Positions 16,412 to 25,466 of a stretch of 64,000 bases of DNA are shown one piece after another. The DNA is from Pseudomonadales bacterium (GTDB lineage Bacteria > Pseudomonadota > Gammaproteobacteria > Pseudomonadales > Azotimanducaceae): positions 62,001 to 126,000 of the forward strand of contig JANQPF010000014.1 in NCBI GenBank assembly GCA_028285415.1, read 5' to 3'. The notes under the pieces are model-generated. The model ran no database searches, had not been told where the DNA came from, and saw nothing but the letters and a program-made list of their open reading frames with translations. The position numbers and the translations under genes were made by a program. Each line of letters opens with the position of its first letter. Within the stretch, counting starts at the first letter, position 1.

Positions 16412-16849
16412 TTAGGTTCGTACAATTTTGAAATTCTCAGCCAACGCAAAGATATGACCGCCGTACGAAGAACACACTTCCAATAGAAGCGCGTCCGGGT
16501 AGTTATCTACGTACCATTCGGCCTTCTGAGTGTAGTCTATCTTGCGCAGGCGATTGAGAAAGAGGCCTCCCCATCCAACTCCATCAGCCTGGTTTTGTGG
16601 TTCAATAGAGAGGCTAGAAATAGGTCGTGCTGTAACTTGCGAGACAATCGTCCCTTCCCACAGACTTAATACGTTTAGCATTAAGACCTCGTCGCCCAAA
16701 ACTAGACTTCTTTCTTTACCCTTACCTGCACTTTCAAAACCCAACCTCATTTGCTTGGTATGCGCAAAGTAACAAAACTCAACCAAGACGCTGTCATGGA
16801 AAGATATTCCGGCCGCGTCCCCGTTCTTACTGAACCTTGGCTCACTCAT
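16412..16849 (-). CDS. candidate partner or immunity protein of the RHS locus
   Basis: A protein of 145 residues with no recognised family, acidic to neutral and without signal or membrane segment. It starts 10 bases after the stop of the RHS core gene, and its ribosome site (GGTGGG) lies at the end of that gene, so the two are one transcription unit. A small cytosolic gene directly after the toxin-end of an RHS gene is the usual position for an immunity protein. That role is inferred only from position. Confidence 0.5.
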   Translation of the reverse strand: MSEPRFSKNGDAAGISFHDSVLVEFCYFAHTKQMRLGFESAGKGKERSLVLGDEVLMLNVLSLWEGTIVSQVTARPISSLSIEPQNQADGVGWGGLFLNRLRKIDYTQKAEWYVDNYPDALLLEVCSSYGGHIFALAENFKIVRT

Positions 16850-16859
16850 CTATTCCCAC

Positions 16860-19800
16860 CTAACCACTTGGAGGCGGAACATTAGGGCCACGAGGAAGAG
16901 GCGGATCACCTGGTCTTGGCAATCGCCCCGGACCCCTATCATCATGGGTTGGTGGTCCGCCGGAATCAGGGCGGCTCCAGTCATGGGCATGATCTCCACT
17001 ACCTACACCAGCTTCGTCTGGATGCCCCGTATCACGATCCGTCTCTGGGTATCCGTCATCGCCATAAGTGCGGCTACCAGTACCTCCTCGAACCGTCGAT
17101 CCGGGCACTCCAGTAAAGGGAGGTTGATTCTCGGGTGTGTCCTCAAACTCAGGATCTCCGTCTGTTGAACAGGAGTCTCCTCCACATTCGTCTCCTGTCA
17201 TCATAATCGACACCCCTGCAACTACAATAGCTTGGCAGGCCATGACCACTACGGCAGCAGCTTCTGCGCAAGCAGGGGTAACCCACGGGAGCAAACACGC
17301 CTGAGCGGCAAGACCGAAAGGATCCTTCGACACTAGCGGGTTGTTTCCCACATAAGCGAATGAGTTGAGTCCGCCGTACAGACCAATCGGGTCACTCTGG
17401 GTATATCTGCCTGTGCTGGGGTCATAGGTTCTGAAGTAGTTGTAGTAGAGACCGCTCTCAGCATCTTCATACTGCCCTGGGAACCGGATCTGCTGGTCAA
17501 TTGTGTTAGTCAAGGTACTAACCCGACCAAACGGTTCGTAGTCAGCAGACCACACAACCTGCTCACTTTCATCACTCAACGACTGCGGCGTCCCCAAGTG
17601 ATCGTTGTGCACAAAGTACATTTCCTCGTTGAGGGTATCAGTGTCATCAATCACAGCCGTCTGCTCACCGTTGGCGTAGACATACTCCCGCACTGTCTGA
17701 CCAGTCGAAGCATCAATTTCGGCGATCAGTTGACCCCCTTGGTCATATACGAAGTGAATGATCTCAGATCCTATTGTCTTGCTTACCCGCTGTCCCATCG
17801 CGTTGTAGGTGTACGTTGCGACCGCCGGCTCATTTACCGTCACGGTGATGACTTCAGAGTCGATAGCACTGTCACCATCCGTGGCCGTGACCGTAACACT
17901 GTACGGGCTGTTGGCAGCATCACCCGTCGCCGGTGTCCAAGAGAGCGTGCCAGTGCCATCACCGTTATCCGTCAGAATGTTGGGGTTGCCCGGCAAGTTA
18001 TTGGTCTGACTCAGCACCAGCGGCGCCGGGCCATCGCTGTCCGTTGCCGTGATTGAGAGTGACAGCTGGAACCCTTCGACAGCACTTTGATTACCAATGG
18101 TCGCCAGCACCGGTGGCTGATTGGTGACCACAGGATCGACAGTCACTGACACCGTTGCTGAATCACTTCCACCATTGCCGTCAGATGCGGTATAGGTGAA
18201 CGTCTCTACGCCTGTGAATCCAGGATCAGGTGTGTAGTCTACGTTCGTACCATTGATGGTCGCTGTCCCACCGTTGCTCGGGGCGCCCACAGAATCAATA
18301 TTCAACGTGTCGAGATCTGCATCAGTATCGTTACCCAGCACAGAGAGCGAGTTGTTTGACGTGCCTTGAGTCACGTTGTAGCTATCGTTCACAGCCACCG
18401 GTGGTGTGTTGGTCGAGTTCACCGTCATGGTGACCGTAGCGGTCTGCTCGTGCCCGGTCGTGCCATCGGTCATTGTGTAGGTGAACGTCTCGTTGCCTAC
18501 GTATCCTGCAGCCGGCGTGTAAAGCACATTCGTACCACTGATGCTCACAGAACCGCCGTTACTGGTCGTGCCGAGGCTTGAGAGGGAGAGCGTATCGCCG
18601 TCAGGATCGGTATCGTTCGCCAAGACCGCCAAGCTGTTGTTGCTCGTGTCTTGATCGACCATGTAGGCATCGTCGTTCGCAACCGGCGGTTGATTCGAAC
18701 CCGACGCAGATACGGTGACGGTCACCTGTGCGGTATCGACGCTGAACGGACGCCCATCCTTGATCTTGTAGGTAAACGTTTCGGTACCAACAAAGCCAGT
18801 TGCGGGTGTATACAGGACGGCATCCTTGGTGCCATTGATGGAGACTGAACCACCCTGGTTTGTACCCCAGACAAAGCTGATCTCCAATGGATCACTGTTG
18901 GGGTCAGTGTCATTCATCATCACGGACAGCGAGTTGTTACTCGAATTTTCGGCCACGCCGAAGCTGTCATTCGCGGCAACCGGAAAGTCATTGTCCGAGA
19001 CCACAATGACGCCCGTGGCATCACCCAGACGACCTGCGGCGTCCGTCACGGTATAGGAGAAATTCACCACCTCATCCTGACCCGAATGCGGTGTGGGTGC
19101 GTCATAGATCAATGCATCCCCTGCTCCATTGACGCTCAAGGTCCCATACGTGCCATTTTGCTGGGCAGTGGTAATCCAGAAGGACTCACTCTCGGTATGG
19201 TAGTCATTGGCCAGCACATCGATGCTGTTGCCTGTGGTTTCGGGGTCAACGAATGCTCTGCTCCACTTTGCTACGGGACCGATGAGCGCGCTTTCCGCAG
19301 GACCTTCCCCCGTGGGGGTATAGCCAGAGTCAGTGGTCAAAACGATCTTGTCGACAATCACCCCGTCTTCACCCATCCACACCCGAACCGCGTGATTCCC
19401 GGTCGAGGGCACATTGATCGTGTGGGAACCGTCCGACCAGTTCGCCTGATTGAGCGGTGTGGGGATGTCGATGTTGTCTGCGTTCGGATCGGCCGCGCCA
19501 TTGAGCCCGACATGGATTTCGTTCGAGTCGGTGGACGGCGCTAAACCGCGCACCCACACATAGTGGGTACCGGTGTGAGCAAACTCCACGCGAAACTCGA
19601 ACCAGGGGCTGTTACCCACAAAGTTCGTTGAGTGCGCGGTGCCGTTGTCGGGGTCTGCCCGTCCCGCTTCATCGTCTGAATAGCCGGGAGCGGCATCGTA
19701 AAGGTACTTCCAGCTAGAACCACCGACTGCCGCGTAGTCATGCGCGTTTTCGACTTCTAGTGAGACAAGGCCTTGAGTGCCCGCGTCTTGCTTGAAGTTT

Positions 19801-19865
19801 GCCGCAGATACCGTGGTTGCGATCAGGGCACTCAGTGCCATCAGTGAGAGTTTGGTGAAGTTCAT
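16860..19865 (-). CDS. secreted protein with Ig-like repeats and RHS core domain
   Basis: A protein of 1001 residues. Residues 1-22 are a signal peptide. Residues about 25-190 look like a beta-sandwich of carbohydrate-binding type. Residues about 200-580 hold four tandem cadherin/Big_9-type repeats, each marked by N.PPVA.ND.Y, a SNNSL.VL.NDTD stretch and TFTYT.TDG. Residues about 585-675 are a further Ig-like unit. From about 680 to 850 lies an RHS core (YVYANGEQTAV, HNDHLGTPQSL, GRYTQSDPIGLYGGLNSFAYVGNNPL). The last 150 residues hold a hydrophobic patch, then a Gly/Pro/Asp-rich tail, with no known toxin domain. It overlaps the upstream RHS gene by four bases (ATGA). It probably forms the second half of one RHS shell. 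Confidence 0.8.
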   Translation of the reverse strand: MNFTKLSLMALSALIATTVSAANFKQDAGTQGLVSLEVENAHDYAAVGGSSWKYLYDAAPGYSDDEAGRADPDNGTAHSTNFVGNSPWFEFRVEFAHTGTHYVWVRGLAPSTDSNEIHVGLNGAADPNADNIDIPTPLNQANWSDGSHTINVPSTGNHAVRVWMGEDGVIVDKIVLTTDSGYTPTGEGPAESALIGPVAKWSRAFVDPETTGNSIDVLANDYHTESESFWITTAQQNGTYGTLSVNGAGDALIYDAPTPHSGQDEVVNFSYTVTDAAGRLGDATGVIVVSDNDFPVAANDSFGVAENSSNNSLSVMMNDTDPNSDPLEISFVWGTNQGGSVSINGTKDAVLYTPATGFVGTETFTYKIKDGRPFSVDTAQVTVTVSASGSNQPPVANDDAYMVDQDTSNNSLAVLANDTDPDGDTLSLSSLGTTSNGGSVSISGTNVLYTPAAGYVGNETFTYTMTDGTTGHEQTATVTMTVNSTNTPPVAVNDSYNVTQGTSNNSLSVLGNDTDADLDTLNIDSVGAPSNGGTATINGTNVDYTPDPGFTGVETFTYTASDGNGGSDSATVSVTVDPVVTNQPPVLATIGNQSAVEGFQLSLSITATDSDGPAPLVLSQTNNLPGNPNILTDNGDGTGTLSWTPATGDAANSPYSVTVTATDGDSAIDSEVITVTVNEPAVATYTYNAMGQRVSKTIGSEIIHFVYDQGGQLIAEIDASTGQTVREYVYANGEQTAVIDDTDTLNEEMYFVHNDHLGTPQSLSDESEQVVWSADYEPFGRVSTLTNTIDQQIRFPGQYEDAESGLYYNYFRTYDPSTGRYTQSDPIGLYGGLNSFAYVGNNPLVSKDPFGLAAQACLLPWVTPACAEAAAVVVMACQAIVVAGVSIMMTGDECGGDSCSTDGDPEFEDTPENQPPFTGVPGSTVRGGTGSRTYGDDGYPETDRDTGHPDEAGVGSGDHAHDWSRPDSGGPPTHDDRGPGRLPRPGDPPLPRGPNVPPPSG

Positions 19866-22800
19866 GGCGTCACCTCCGTCTCAACCAAGCGGTTCCGGTC
19901 GTTGTACTCCAAGTCTAATCCTGGCCCCGACCCGCGATCATCGATGACCACATTGCCTTGGGCATCGTAGGTGAACACGCGAAGGTCACCGGCTTCATCC
20001 ACCGACAGCAGCCGGTTGCTGGTTGTCGCATAGGTGTAAGTCAGCACATCCGTACTGTTGATGGTCTTGACGGTGCGATTACCAACCTCGTCATAGCTGT
20101 AGTCAAACGTACCATAGACGCCTACAGCCTGAGTCAGTCGATAGAGGCTGTCATAGGTAAACGTCTGACTCCGCGTACCGTCCAGCGCATTCGTGATGCC
20201 GGTGATGTTGTTGACCGGGTTGTAGAGGTAGTCACGGTCGATCACACCGGCACTGCCTGAGGTTGTGACCAGGAGATCTGTGATCCGGTAGTCCGAGTCA
20301 AAAACCCTCGATGCGGTACTGCCATTGCCGAACGTCCAACCATCGGCCGGACCAAACGGCAGATAGGTGATGCTGGTCGCAACATTCTCTGTCGCACTCC
20401 CCGAATCCGTTTGGGTGGTCACCGTGTCAACGCGACCCAAAACATCACGCCCGTAGTTCACGATGCGGCCGCTCGGATAGGTCACGGTCAGGACGTTGTC
20501 AGCAAGATCGTACGTGTAGCTCGTGACGTAGGAGGCCGCACCAATGACCCGGGTTTCGGTCAAAACATTGCCCCGGTCGTCATAGGTGTAGCTCGTACTG
20601 CCCGACTCATCCGTCATGGAGGTTAGCCGCCCTTCTCCGTTCGTGCCGGTGTCGTAGGTATAGGTGATGTTCTCTGCCGTACTGGCCGGGTAAGTCACGC
20701 TGGTGAGGCGGCTCAGTCCGTCATACGCCATCTGCGCCACCACACCCCGCGCATCGGTGGTTTGCGTGCGGTTACCGGCAGCATCGTAAAGATGGACGCT
20801 GATACCGGCATCGGCACTGTCTTCCTGGATCAGATTGTCCAGACCATCGTAGATGAAGCTCGTGATGATGCCTCTGGGATCGGTGACCTGGGTCAGATTG
20901 TCCCGGTCGTCGTAGTCGTAATCCGCACTATTGAGATCCGGGTCGGTGACGCTGATGAGACGGTCCAAGGCGTCGAAAGACTGTGTGGTTGTGTCCAGGA
21001 GCGCGTCTTCAATCCCGTCCAAATTGTCATTGAGGTCATAGTCATACGAGGTGGTCTGGCTTTGCGCGCCAATGTCTTCTCGCAGCCGGGAGAGTTCGTC
21101 GAAGAGCCGGGTTTGGGTTTTGACGATGACGGACGCGCTGTTCCGAATGGTTTCTCCGGTGCGATTACCGGCATTGTCGAGCGTGTACTCAATGCGCTCA
21201 CCCAGATTGTTTTCGATGGCTACCAAACGATGGGCGTTGTCGTATTCGTAATCTAGCGAACTGCCATTAGGCAGCGTCACAGAGGTCAGCTGACTGGCAT
21301 CATCATACGAGAAAGAGGTGACGGCATTGCCTTGGCTCGATTCCACGGTACTACTCGTAAGACGGCCTCGTTCATCATAGGCGAGCACCGTATCGACACC
21401 GTTTGGATCTTCGATTCGCGTAGGTAGCCCACGCGTATCCCGAGAGACAATGGTCGTGACATGGCCTTCGGCATTCGTGGTAGTCGCCAGATCTCCATTA
21501 GCGTCGTAGGTGAAATTGGTGGTATCTCCGGTCCGAGGACCGTCTATGGAAGTCACGAGTCCAAATGTGGGGTGATACGTGTAGGTCCACACGCGAGTGT
21601 TGCCGTTGGTTGAGTATGGAATCGATTGGGTTTGGGTGTCGGTAATCGTACGTGTGAGCAACCGCCCTTCGCTGTCGTAGGTCATGTCGACGGTCTGACC
21701 TGGACGAACGATCTGTGTCGGCACTCTGAGCGTCGCGTGCCAGGTCGTTGTGGTTGTACGAGCATCTGAAGTACCCGAAGCTTCTGTTTTGCTCTCTACC
21801 AGACCCCGACTGTTATACGTGAAATCCGTGATGTTGCCGTTGTTGTCCGTCTGTGTATCGACGAATCCATTGGCGTCATACGTTGAAGCCATAGTCGTGG
21901 CCGCGCACAGCGTTGTGGCTTGCCCATCAACGCTGCTCACTTTACGAATGCCATTTTCTGTCACAAAGGTGTATATCGCTTGCTTGCTGAGCTCGTTGGT
22001 AACAGTGACCGTTCCGTCTGTGTTGTACGCCACCGAAGTCGCTTCGACGTTGCCAGCCCGTTCACTGAGCGTGGCCCTACCCTCACTATCGTAAGCATAG
22101 GTGGTATACCTCACACCTAGCTCATCAGTGATGCCTGTTACTAGAGCGTTATCGTTGATGTCTTCGTAGTGATACTGAATCTGTGGATTGTCAGTTGAGG
22201 TACCAGGGGTATCGTCGGGAAAGGTGACAAACTCCAGCATCCCGTTAACGTCATAGTCATACGTGTAGACGTTACCAGCAGGATCCGTGAGCGAAGCCAC
22301 GCGATCACTGGCGTCGCGCGTTAGCGTAAGCACACGCCCGGAGAAGTGGGTAACGGAAGACAAGAGTCCCAAGGTATAGCTTAGCGTGATTGACTGTCCA
22401 TCCCGATTGGTAATGGAGAGTAGCTGACCGTCCCCGTTGTAGACTTCTACCCGATCATCGGGATACACCACCGTCCACTCATCTGTGGTGCCATCGTGCG
22501 ACAACGCTGTCTTGATATCAGACAATGGTTCCCAAATATCATCCGTAAAGTTGGTTTCGTAAAACGAAATCCCTCGACCATCGGCTTGCCAGACCCGCGT
22601 ATGAATCCCATTGACAAACTCAAGGTGCTGTTGGTAATTGAAACGCCACACGCCATCGAGTGCGTTGTACGCACGTTTCCATGCGAGAGGGAACACGCCT
22701 CCCCCGCGATAGTCAGTGAATTCGAGGTACTTGTTCCCAGAACCGAAATAGATCGGGCTTGAACTTCTAGGAGTAACGGACCCCGGTCCGCCAGGTCCAT

Positions 22801-23293
22801 CACAGGGAAATGGCCCCTGTGATGCCGGATCATTTTGGACCGTATCGTCCACACATAGTCCATTTTGCAGCCTCTGACCGGTGGGACAGGTGGGGTTGTC
22901 AAACGCTAGGCATACGGAACATTCAACCGGAGATCCATCGAGACACAGCCCTGCTCCTGGCGGGCTGACCATGTAAGCCCAAAAGGTATAGGTTTGGGGC
23001 GCATGGGCATCCACCATCGCTTGATAACGGGAGTGGCAGGCATGAGACTCTGAGTTGGGAGATCCTCCAGCGAAGACCGCACCGGGTTCTGAGAGCATAC
23101 CGTCCGCGCACGCGGATGGGTTCGTAAGATTTGGTGGATCCGCAACCTCGATGATGCCAACACCAGCGCAGTCTGCGGCAAAAGACGGTGCTACAGCCAT
23201 CAGAAACGGGCTCAGTACCAACATCGAAATGAGCCTTCTCATCCCGATGCACGGCTGTGAGGCTGATGTCGAACGTGAGGTGTAGTTCCCCAT
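19862..23293 (-). CDS. secreted RHS/YD-repeat protein
   Basis: A protein of 1143 residues. A signal peptide ends near residue 39 (SFAADCAG); the ATG at 23293 has an AGAAGGA site, and ATG 23242 would give a shorter signal. Residues about 40-150 are Cys-rich. Residues about 170-260 look like the DUF6531 entry module of RHS proteins (FTDYRGGGVFPLAWKRAYNA). From there to the end run many YD repeats (YDANGDLATTTNAEGH, YDERGRLTSSTV, YDDRGNVLTETR and others). It lacks the RHS core and a toxin end; these are on the next gene, which overlaps it by four bases. Splitting the shell in two genes is unusual. Confidence 0.85.
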   Translation of the reverse strand: MGNYTSRSTSASQPCIGMRRLISMLVLSPFLMAVAPSFAADCAGVGIIEVADPPNLTNPSACADGMLSEPGAVFAGGSPNSESHACHSRYQAMVDAHAPQTYTFWAYMVSPPGAGLCLDGSPVECSVCLAFDNPTCPTGQRLQNGLCVDDTVQNDPASQGPFPCDGPGGPGSVTPRSSSPIYFGSGNKYLEFTDYRGGGVFPLAWKRAYNALDGVWRFNYQQHLEFVNGIHTRVWQADGRGISFYETNFTDDIWEPLSDIKTALSHDGTTDEWTVVYPDDRVEVYNGDGQLLSITNRDGQSITLSYTLGLLSSVTHFSGRVLTLTRDASDRVASLTDPAGNVYTYDYDVNGMLEFVTFPDDTPGTSTDNPQIQYHYEDINDNALVTGITDELGVRYTTYAYDSEGRATLSERAGNVEATSVAYNTDGTVTVTNELSKQAIYTFVTENGIRKVSSVDGQATTLCAATTMASTYDANGFVDTQTDNNGNITDFTYNSRGLVESKTEASGTSDARTTTTTWHATLRVPTQIVRPGQTVDMTYDSEGRLLTRTITDTQTQSIPYSTNGNTRVWTYTYHPTFGLVTSIDGPRTGDTTNFTYDANGDLATTTNAEGHVTTIVSRDTRGLPTRIEDPNGVDTVLAYDERGRLTSSTVESSQGNAVTSFSYDDASQLTSVTLPNGSSLDYEYDNAHRLVAIENNLGERIEYTLDNAGNRTGETIRNSASVIVKTQTRLFDELSRLREDIGAQSQTTSYDYDLNDNLDGIEDALLDTTTQSFDALDRLISVTDPDLNSADYDYDDRDNLTQVTDPRGIITSFIYDGLDNLIQEDSADAGISVHLYDAAGNRTQTTDARGVVAQMAYDGLSRLTSVTYPASTAENITYTYDTGTNGEGRLTSMTDESGSTSYTYDDRGNVLTETRVIGAASYVTSYTYDLADNVLTVTYPSGRIVNYGRDVLGRVDTVTTQTDSGSATENVATSITYLPFGPADGWTFGNGSTASRVFDSDYRITDLLVTTSGSAGVIDRDYLYNPVNNITGITNALDGTRSQTFTYDSLYRLTQAVGVYGTFDYSYDEVGNRTVKTINSTDVLTYTYATTSNRLLSVDEAGDLRVFTYDAQGNVVIDDRGSGPGLDLEYNDRNRLVETEVTP

Positions 23294-23514
23294 AACTCAA
23301 ATCCTTCTGAAGTGATTCCCTAACAAACCACCAAACGTGATCTGCGGCACATAGCGTACCAGGAGAAGACTAGAGCAAACGGATTGCGGCTGTCCAGATT
23401 TTTGTGGCGTCGAAAAGAAAAAGGGACTACGTAATTCCCCTTAGCACAAATGTTCTTTTGTATTTGGATATCATCCGGTAACGTATTGATCTATCCATCG
23501 CACAGGGAAGTCGA

Positions 23515-23796
23515 ATGAAAAGAACACTTTTGTCGCTATCTATCATCACACTCGCCCCCCTTGCCTACGCTGAATGCGAGGGTGATGCTTGCGAACACAT
23601 GCGTATCCAGCAAACTGAAACTTGCGTAGAGATCGAAAACACTCACACGAGCCAGGACATCGTCGTGCGCTCTATGGATGAGGCCCAAGACTACCAGTGG
23701 ACAGTCCCTGCAAACGGTACGACGGAAGCGGTAACAGATGACGGGGTCTGTCCCTCGGATTGGTATCGCGTCGGTCAAATCGCTCAGTTTGAATAG
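23515..23796 (+). CDS. small secreted cysteine-containing protein
   Basis: A protein of 93 residues. The first 19 residues are a clear signal peptide (KRTLLSLSIITLAPLAYA, then ECEG). The mature part has four cysteines (CEGDAC ... ETCVEI ... DGVC), which could form two disulfide bonds in the periplasm. AGGGAAG lies before the ATG. It is divergent from the RHS pair and could belong to the same function, but no family is recognised. Confidence 0.6.
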   Translation: MKRTLLSLSIITLAPLAYAECEGDACEHMRIQQTETCVEIENTHTSQDIVVRSMDEAQDYQWTVPANGTTEAVTDDGVCPSDWYRVGQIAQFE

Positions 23797-24827
23797 AACC
23801 GAAGATGGCGGGGCGTCGCGACGACGTTGGACTGTCTTGGCTCCGAGATGCGCACGTTCATTGGATTAGTCCCTCGTTGCCACGCCTAGATTCATTCGAT
23901 AGCCCTCCTAAGATTGAAGGACTTCCGGGAAAGATCTCTCAGAAGTCCAATCATGCTAGTGAAGCGAGTCCGAAAGAAAGCAGTTATGTTTTCTGCGCCT
24001 ACCACCTGGAAAAGGGTGGACGAGAAAAATTGTAGGCTTGGGACTCAACTTTTATTTGACGCTGTCCGCACAACATTGCGAGTCTACCAATCGTTGTTCA
24101 AAGGGTTTTTATCAATGTGGCGAATCTGAGTAGGACGACTTTCTTGTCTACACACAGCATGTACGGTCGGATGCGAACGTCACTTTGCGGCTAGGAACTC
24201 TATTCTTTGCCAACTGAAATCTCCCGTACCACCTAGTTCTGTTGAGTCTTGCGGATGCCACTGTAGAATCCCATGACACGAGGCGTATGAAAGATAATCC
24301 GAATTGCAGCGCTAATACAGTTAGCTGAGGGTTCACGATGAAACAGTACGGCATTTCCGAGAACAAAAGAATCCAACAGTATTAAAACCACAATCTGCAA
24401 TTAGCAGTAGTTTTCGGTTAGAAGCAACATATCCGAAGCCTACAGATCACTGCGCGACTGGATCCATCTATCCGGGATTCGCATCGACAATGAAGTACTA
24501 GAACCCCAATCGCGTCACTCTAACCTCAATTCGTCGTAACAGATGAACACACTTCATGTTCGGCCCGATGGTTATGACAGCTAATCCTACCGAATACCGG
24601 ATTGTCCGTGTCGAGGCCCTGCCTTGGGCTCTTTCCACCACCTGGGTCTGGTATCAGAAATTGGCGTGTGTCCATTCGAGGAGGATTCTAGTTTTTATCT
24701 TCGCTCATAGCGATATTGCAGCTCTAGTCAATTCTTCCGGTCTACTTTGTAGACGTTTGAAAGCGTACCGTCTTCATATTGGTCGAATGTTTATCAGTAC
24801 AAGCACAATGCAACATTGATCTTAAGT
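23797..24827. other. 1-kb stretch without a supported gene
   Basis: I see no credible gene here. Several short open frames exist on both strands, but none has a ribosome site, a family motif or convincing composition. A short inverted repeat GGACTTC...GAAGTCC occurs near 23928-23952. The stretch separates the RHS part from the integration module and may be decayed DNA. Confidence 0.4.
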
Positions 24828-25022
24828 ATGGAACAGCCCATCGAATTGCTTACTGTTCCGGAAGCAGCAAAGCTACTTTGTATCTCTCCAATTGGTGTTC
24901 GTCGTATTCTCGCGAGAGGAAGTCTCCGGCACTATAAGATAGGAGGGTGTGTTCGTATTGCACGAGCCGATATCGTTGAGTACTTAGAAACAGTTTCGAA
25001 GTTCAAACCAAAAAACAAGTAA
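24828..25022 (+). CDS. excisionase-type helix-turn-helix protein
   Basis: A protein of 64 residues. It reads LLTVPEAAKLLCISPIGVRR, then ILARGSLRHYKIGGCVRIAR and ADIVEYLE, the standard pattern of the small MerR-like DNA-binding/excisionase family (HTH_17). The ATG at 24828 is the natural start. It is followed by a strong terminator and lies about 450 bases from the convergent tyrosine integrase, so it is likely its directionality factor. Confidence 0.75.
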   Translation: MEQPIELLTVPEAAKLLCISPIGVRRILARGSLRHYKIGGCVRIARADIVEYLETVSKFKPKNK

Positions 25023-25043
25023 TCGAAGCTGACAAAGCAGCGC

Positions 25044-25075
25044 AAAAGAACACACTGTTCGTGTGTTCTTTTGTC
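25044..25075 (+). terminator. terminator after the excisionase-type gene
   Basis: Perfect 12-bp stem AAAAGAACACAC and GTGTGTTCTTTT with a five-base loop. The U-run is inside the arm, so it can work on both strands. Confidence 0.75.
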
Positions 25076-25280
25076 AAGGCTAGACAACCGACTAGACAGT
25101 TGCAACTTCAATCTACCGTGCTCTTTCATTGATAAACTTTGAAGAGTTGGTTGCCCACCGGTTGCCTAGAACCTAGCTATTTCCTGATATCGACCGCTTC
25201 TTAATGATATCAAGTGATCAGAAGGACTTTGAAAAGTCTGAAAATCTGAATTCAATTGATACCGCATGTTCATTCAATTC

Positions 25281-25304
25281 AGGGTTCAAATCCCTCATCG
25301 CCCA
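25281..25304 (+). repeat. tRNA 3'-end-like fragment, candidate attachment site
   Basis: AGGGTTCAAATCCCT forms a T-arm with the usual TTCAAAT loop, followed by CATCGCCCA, which looks like the 3' half of an acceptor stem (as in tRNAs starting GGGCGAU, for example tRNA-Val). No 5' tRNA half precedes it, and the sequence does not continue to CCA. It lies 160 bases from the integrase end, the normal place for an att site. No second copy is found in the window. The surrounding 25076-25466 holds no gene. Confidence 0.45.
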
Positions 25305-25466
25305 CAGTCAGGCTCTAGTAAGCCATCTCCCAAACTGATTCCGAAGGTTGGGAAATCCCTTGGATTCTCTTGCTTTTACATCCTCTCTTTGGTTCACCAT
25401 TCAATCAACGCCAGTAGAACTGGTGACAAAGAGCAAGTGTTGCCCGTATGTTGCCCAAGATGAAGG

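Noticed and set aside
17598-19544. Several plus-strand frames of 60-150 codons within the RHS genes
   Set aside because: They are Val/Arg/His-rich shadows of the repeat-rich minus-strand coding sequence.
24556-24819. An 87-codon plus-strand frame before the excisionase-type gene
   Set aside because: Composition is not protein-like, there is no ribosome site, and it abuts the well-supported excisionase-type start.
25260-25310. An intact tRNA gene
   Set aside because: Only the T-arm and 3' acceptor half are present; no D-arm or anticodon arm is found upstream.
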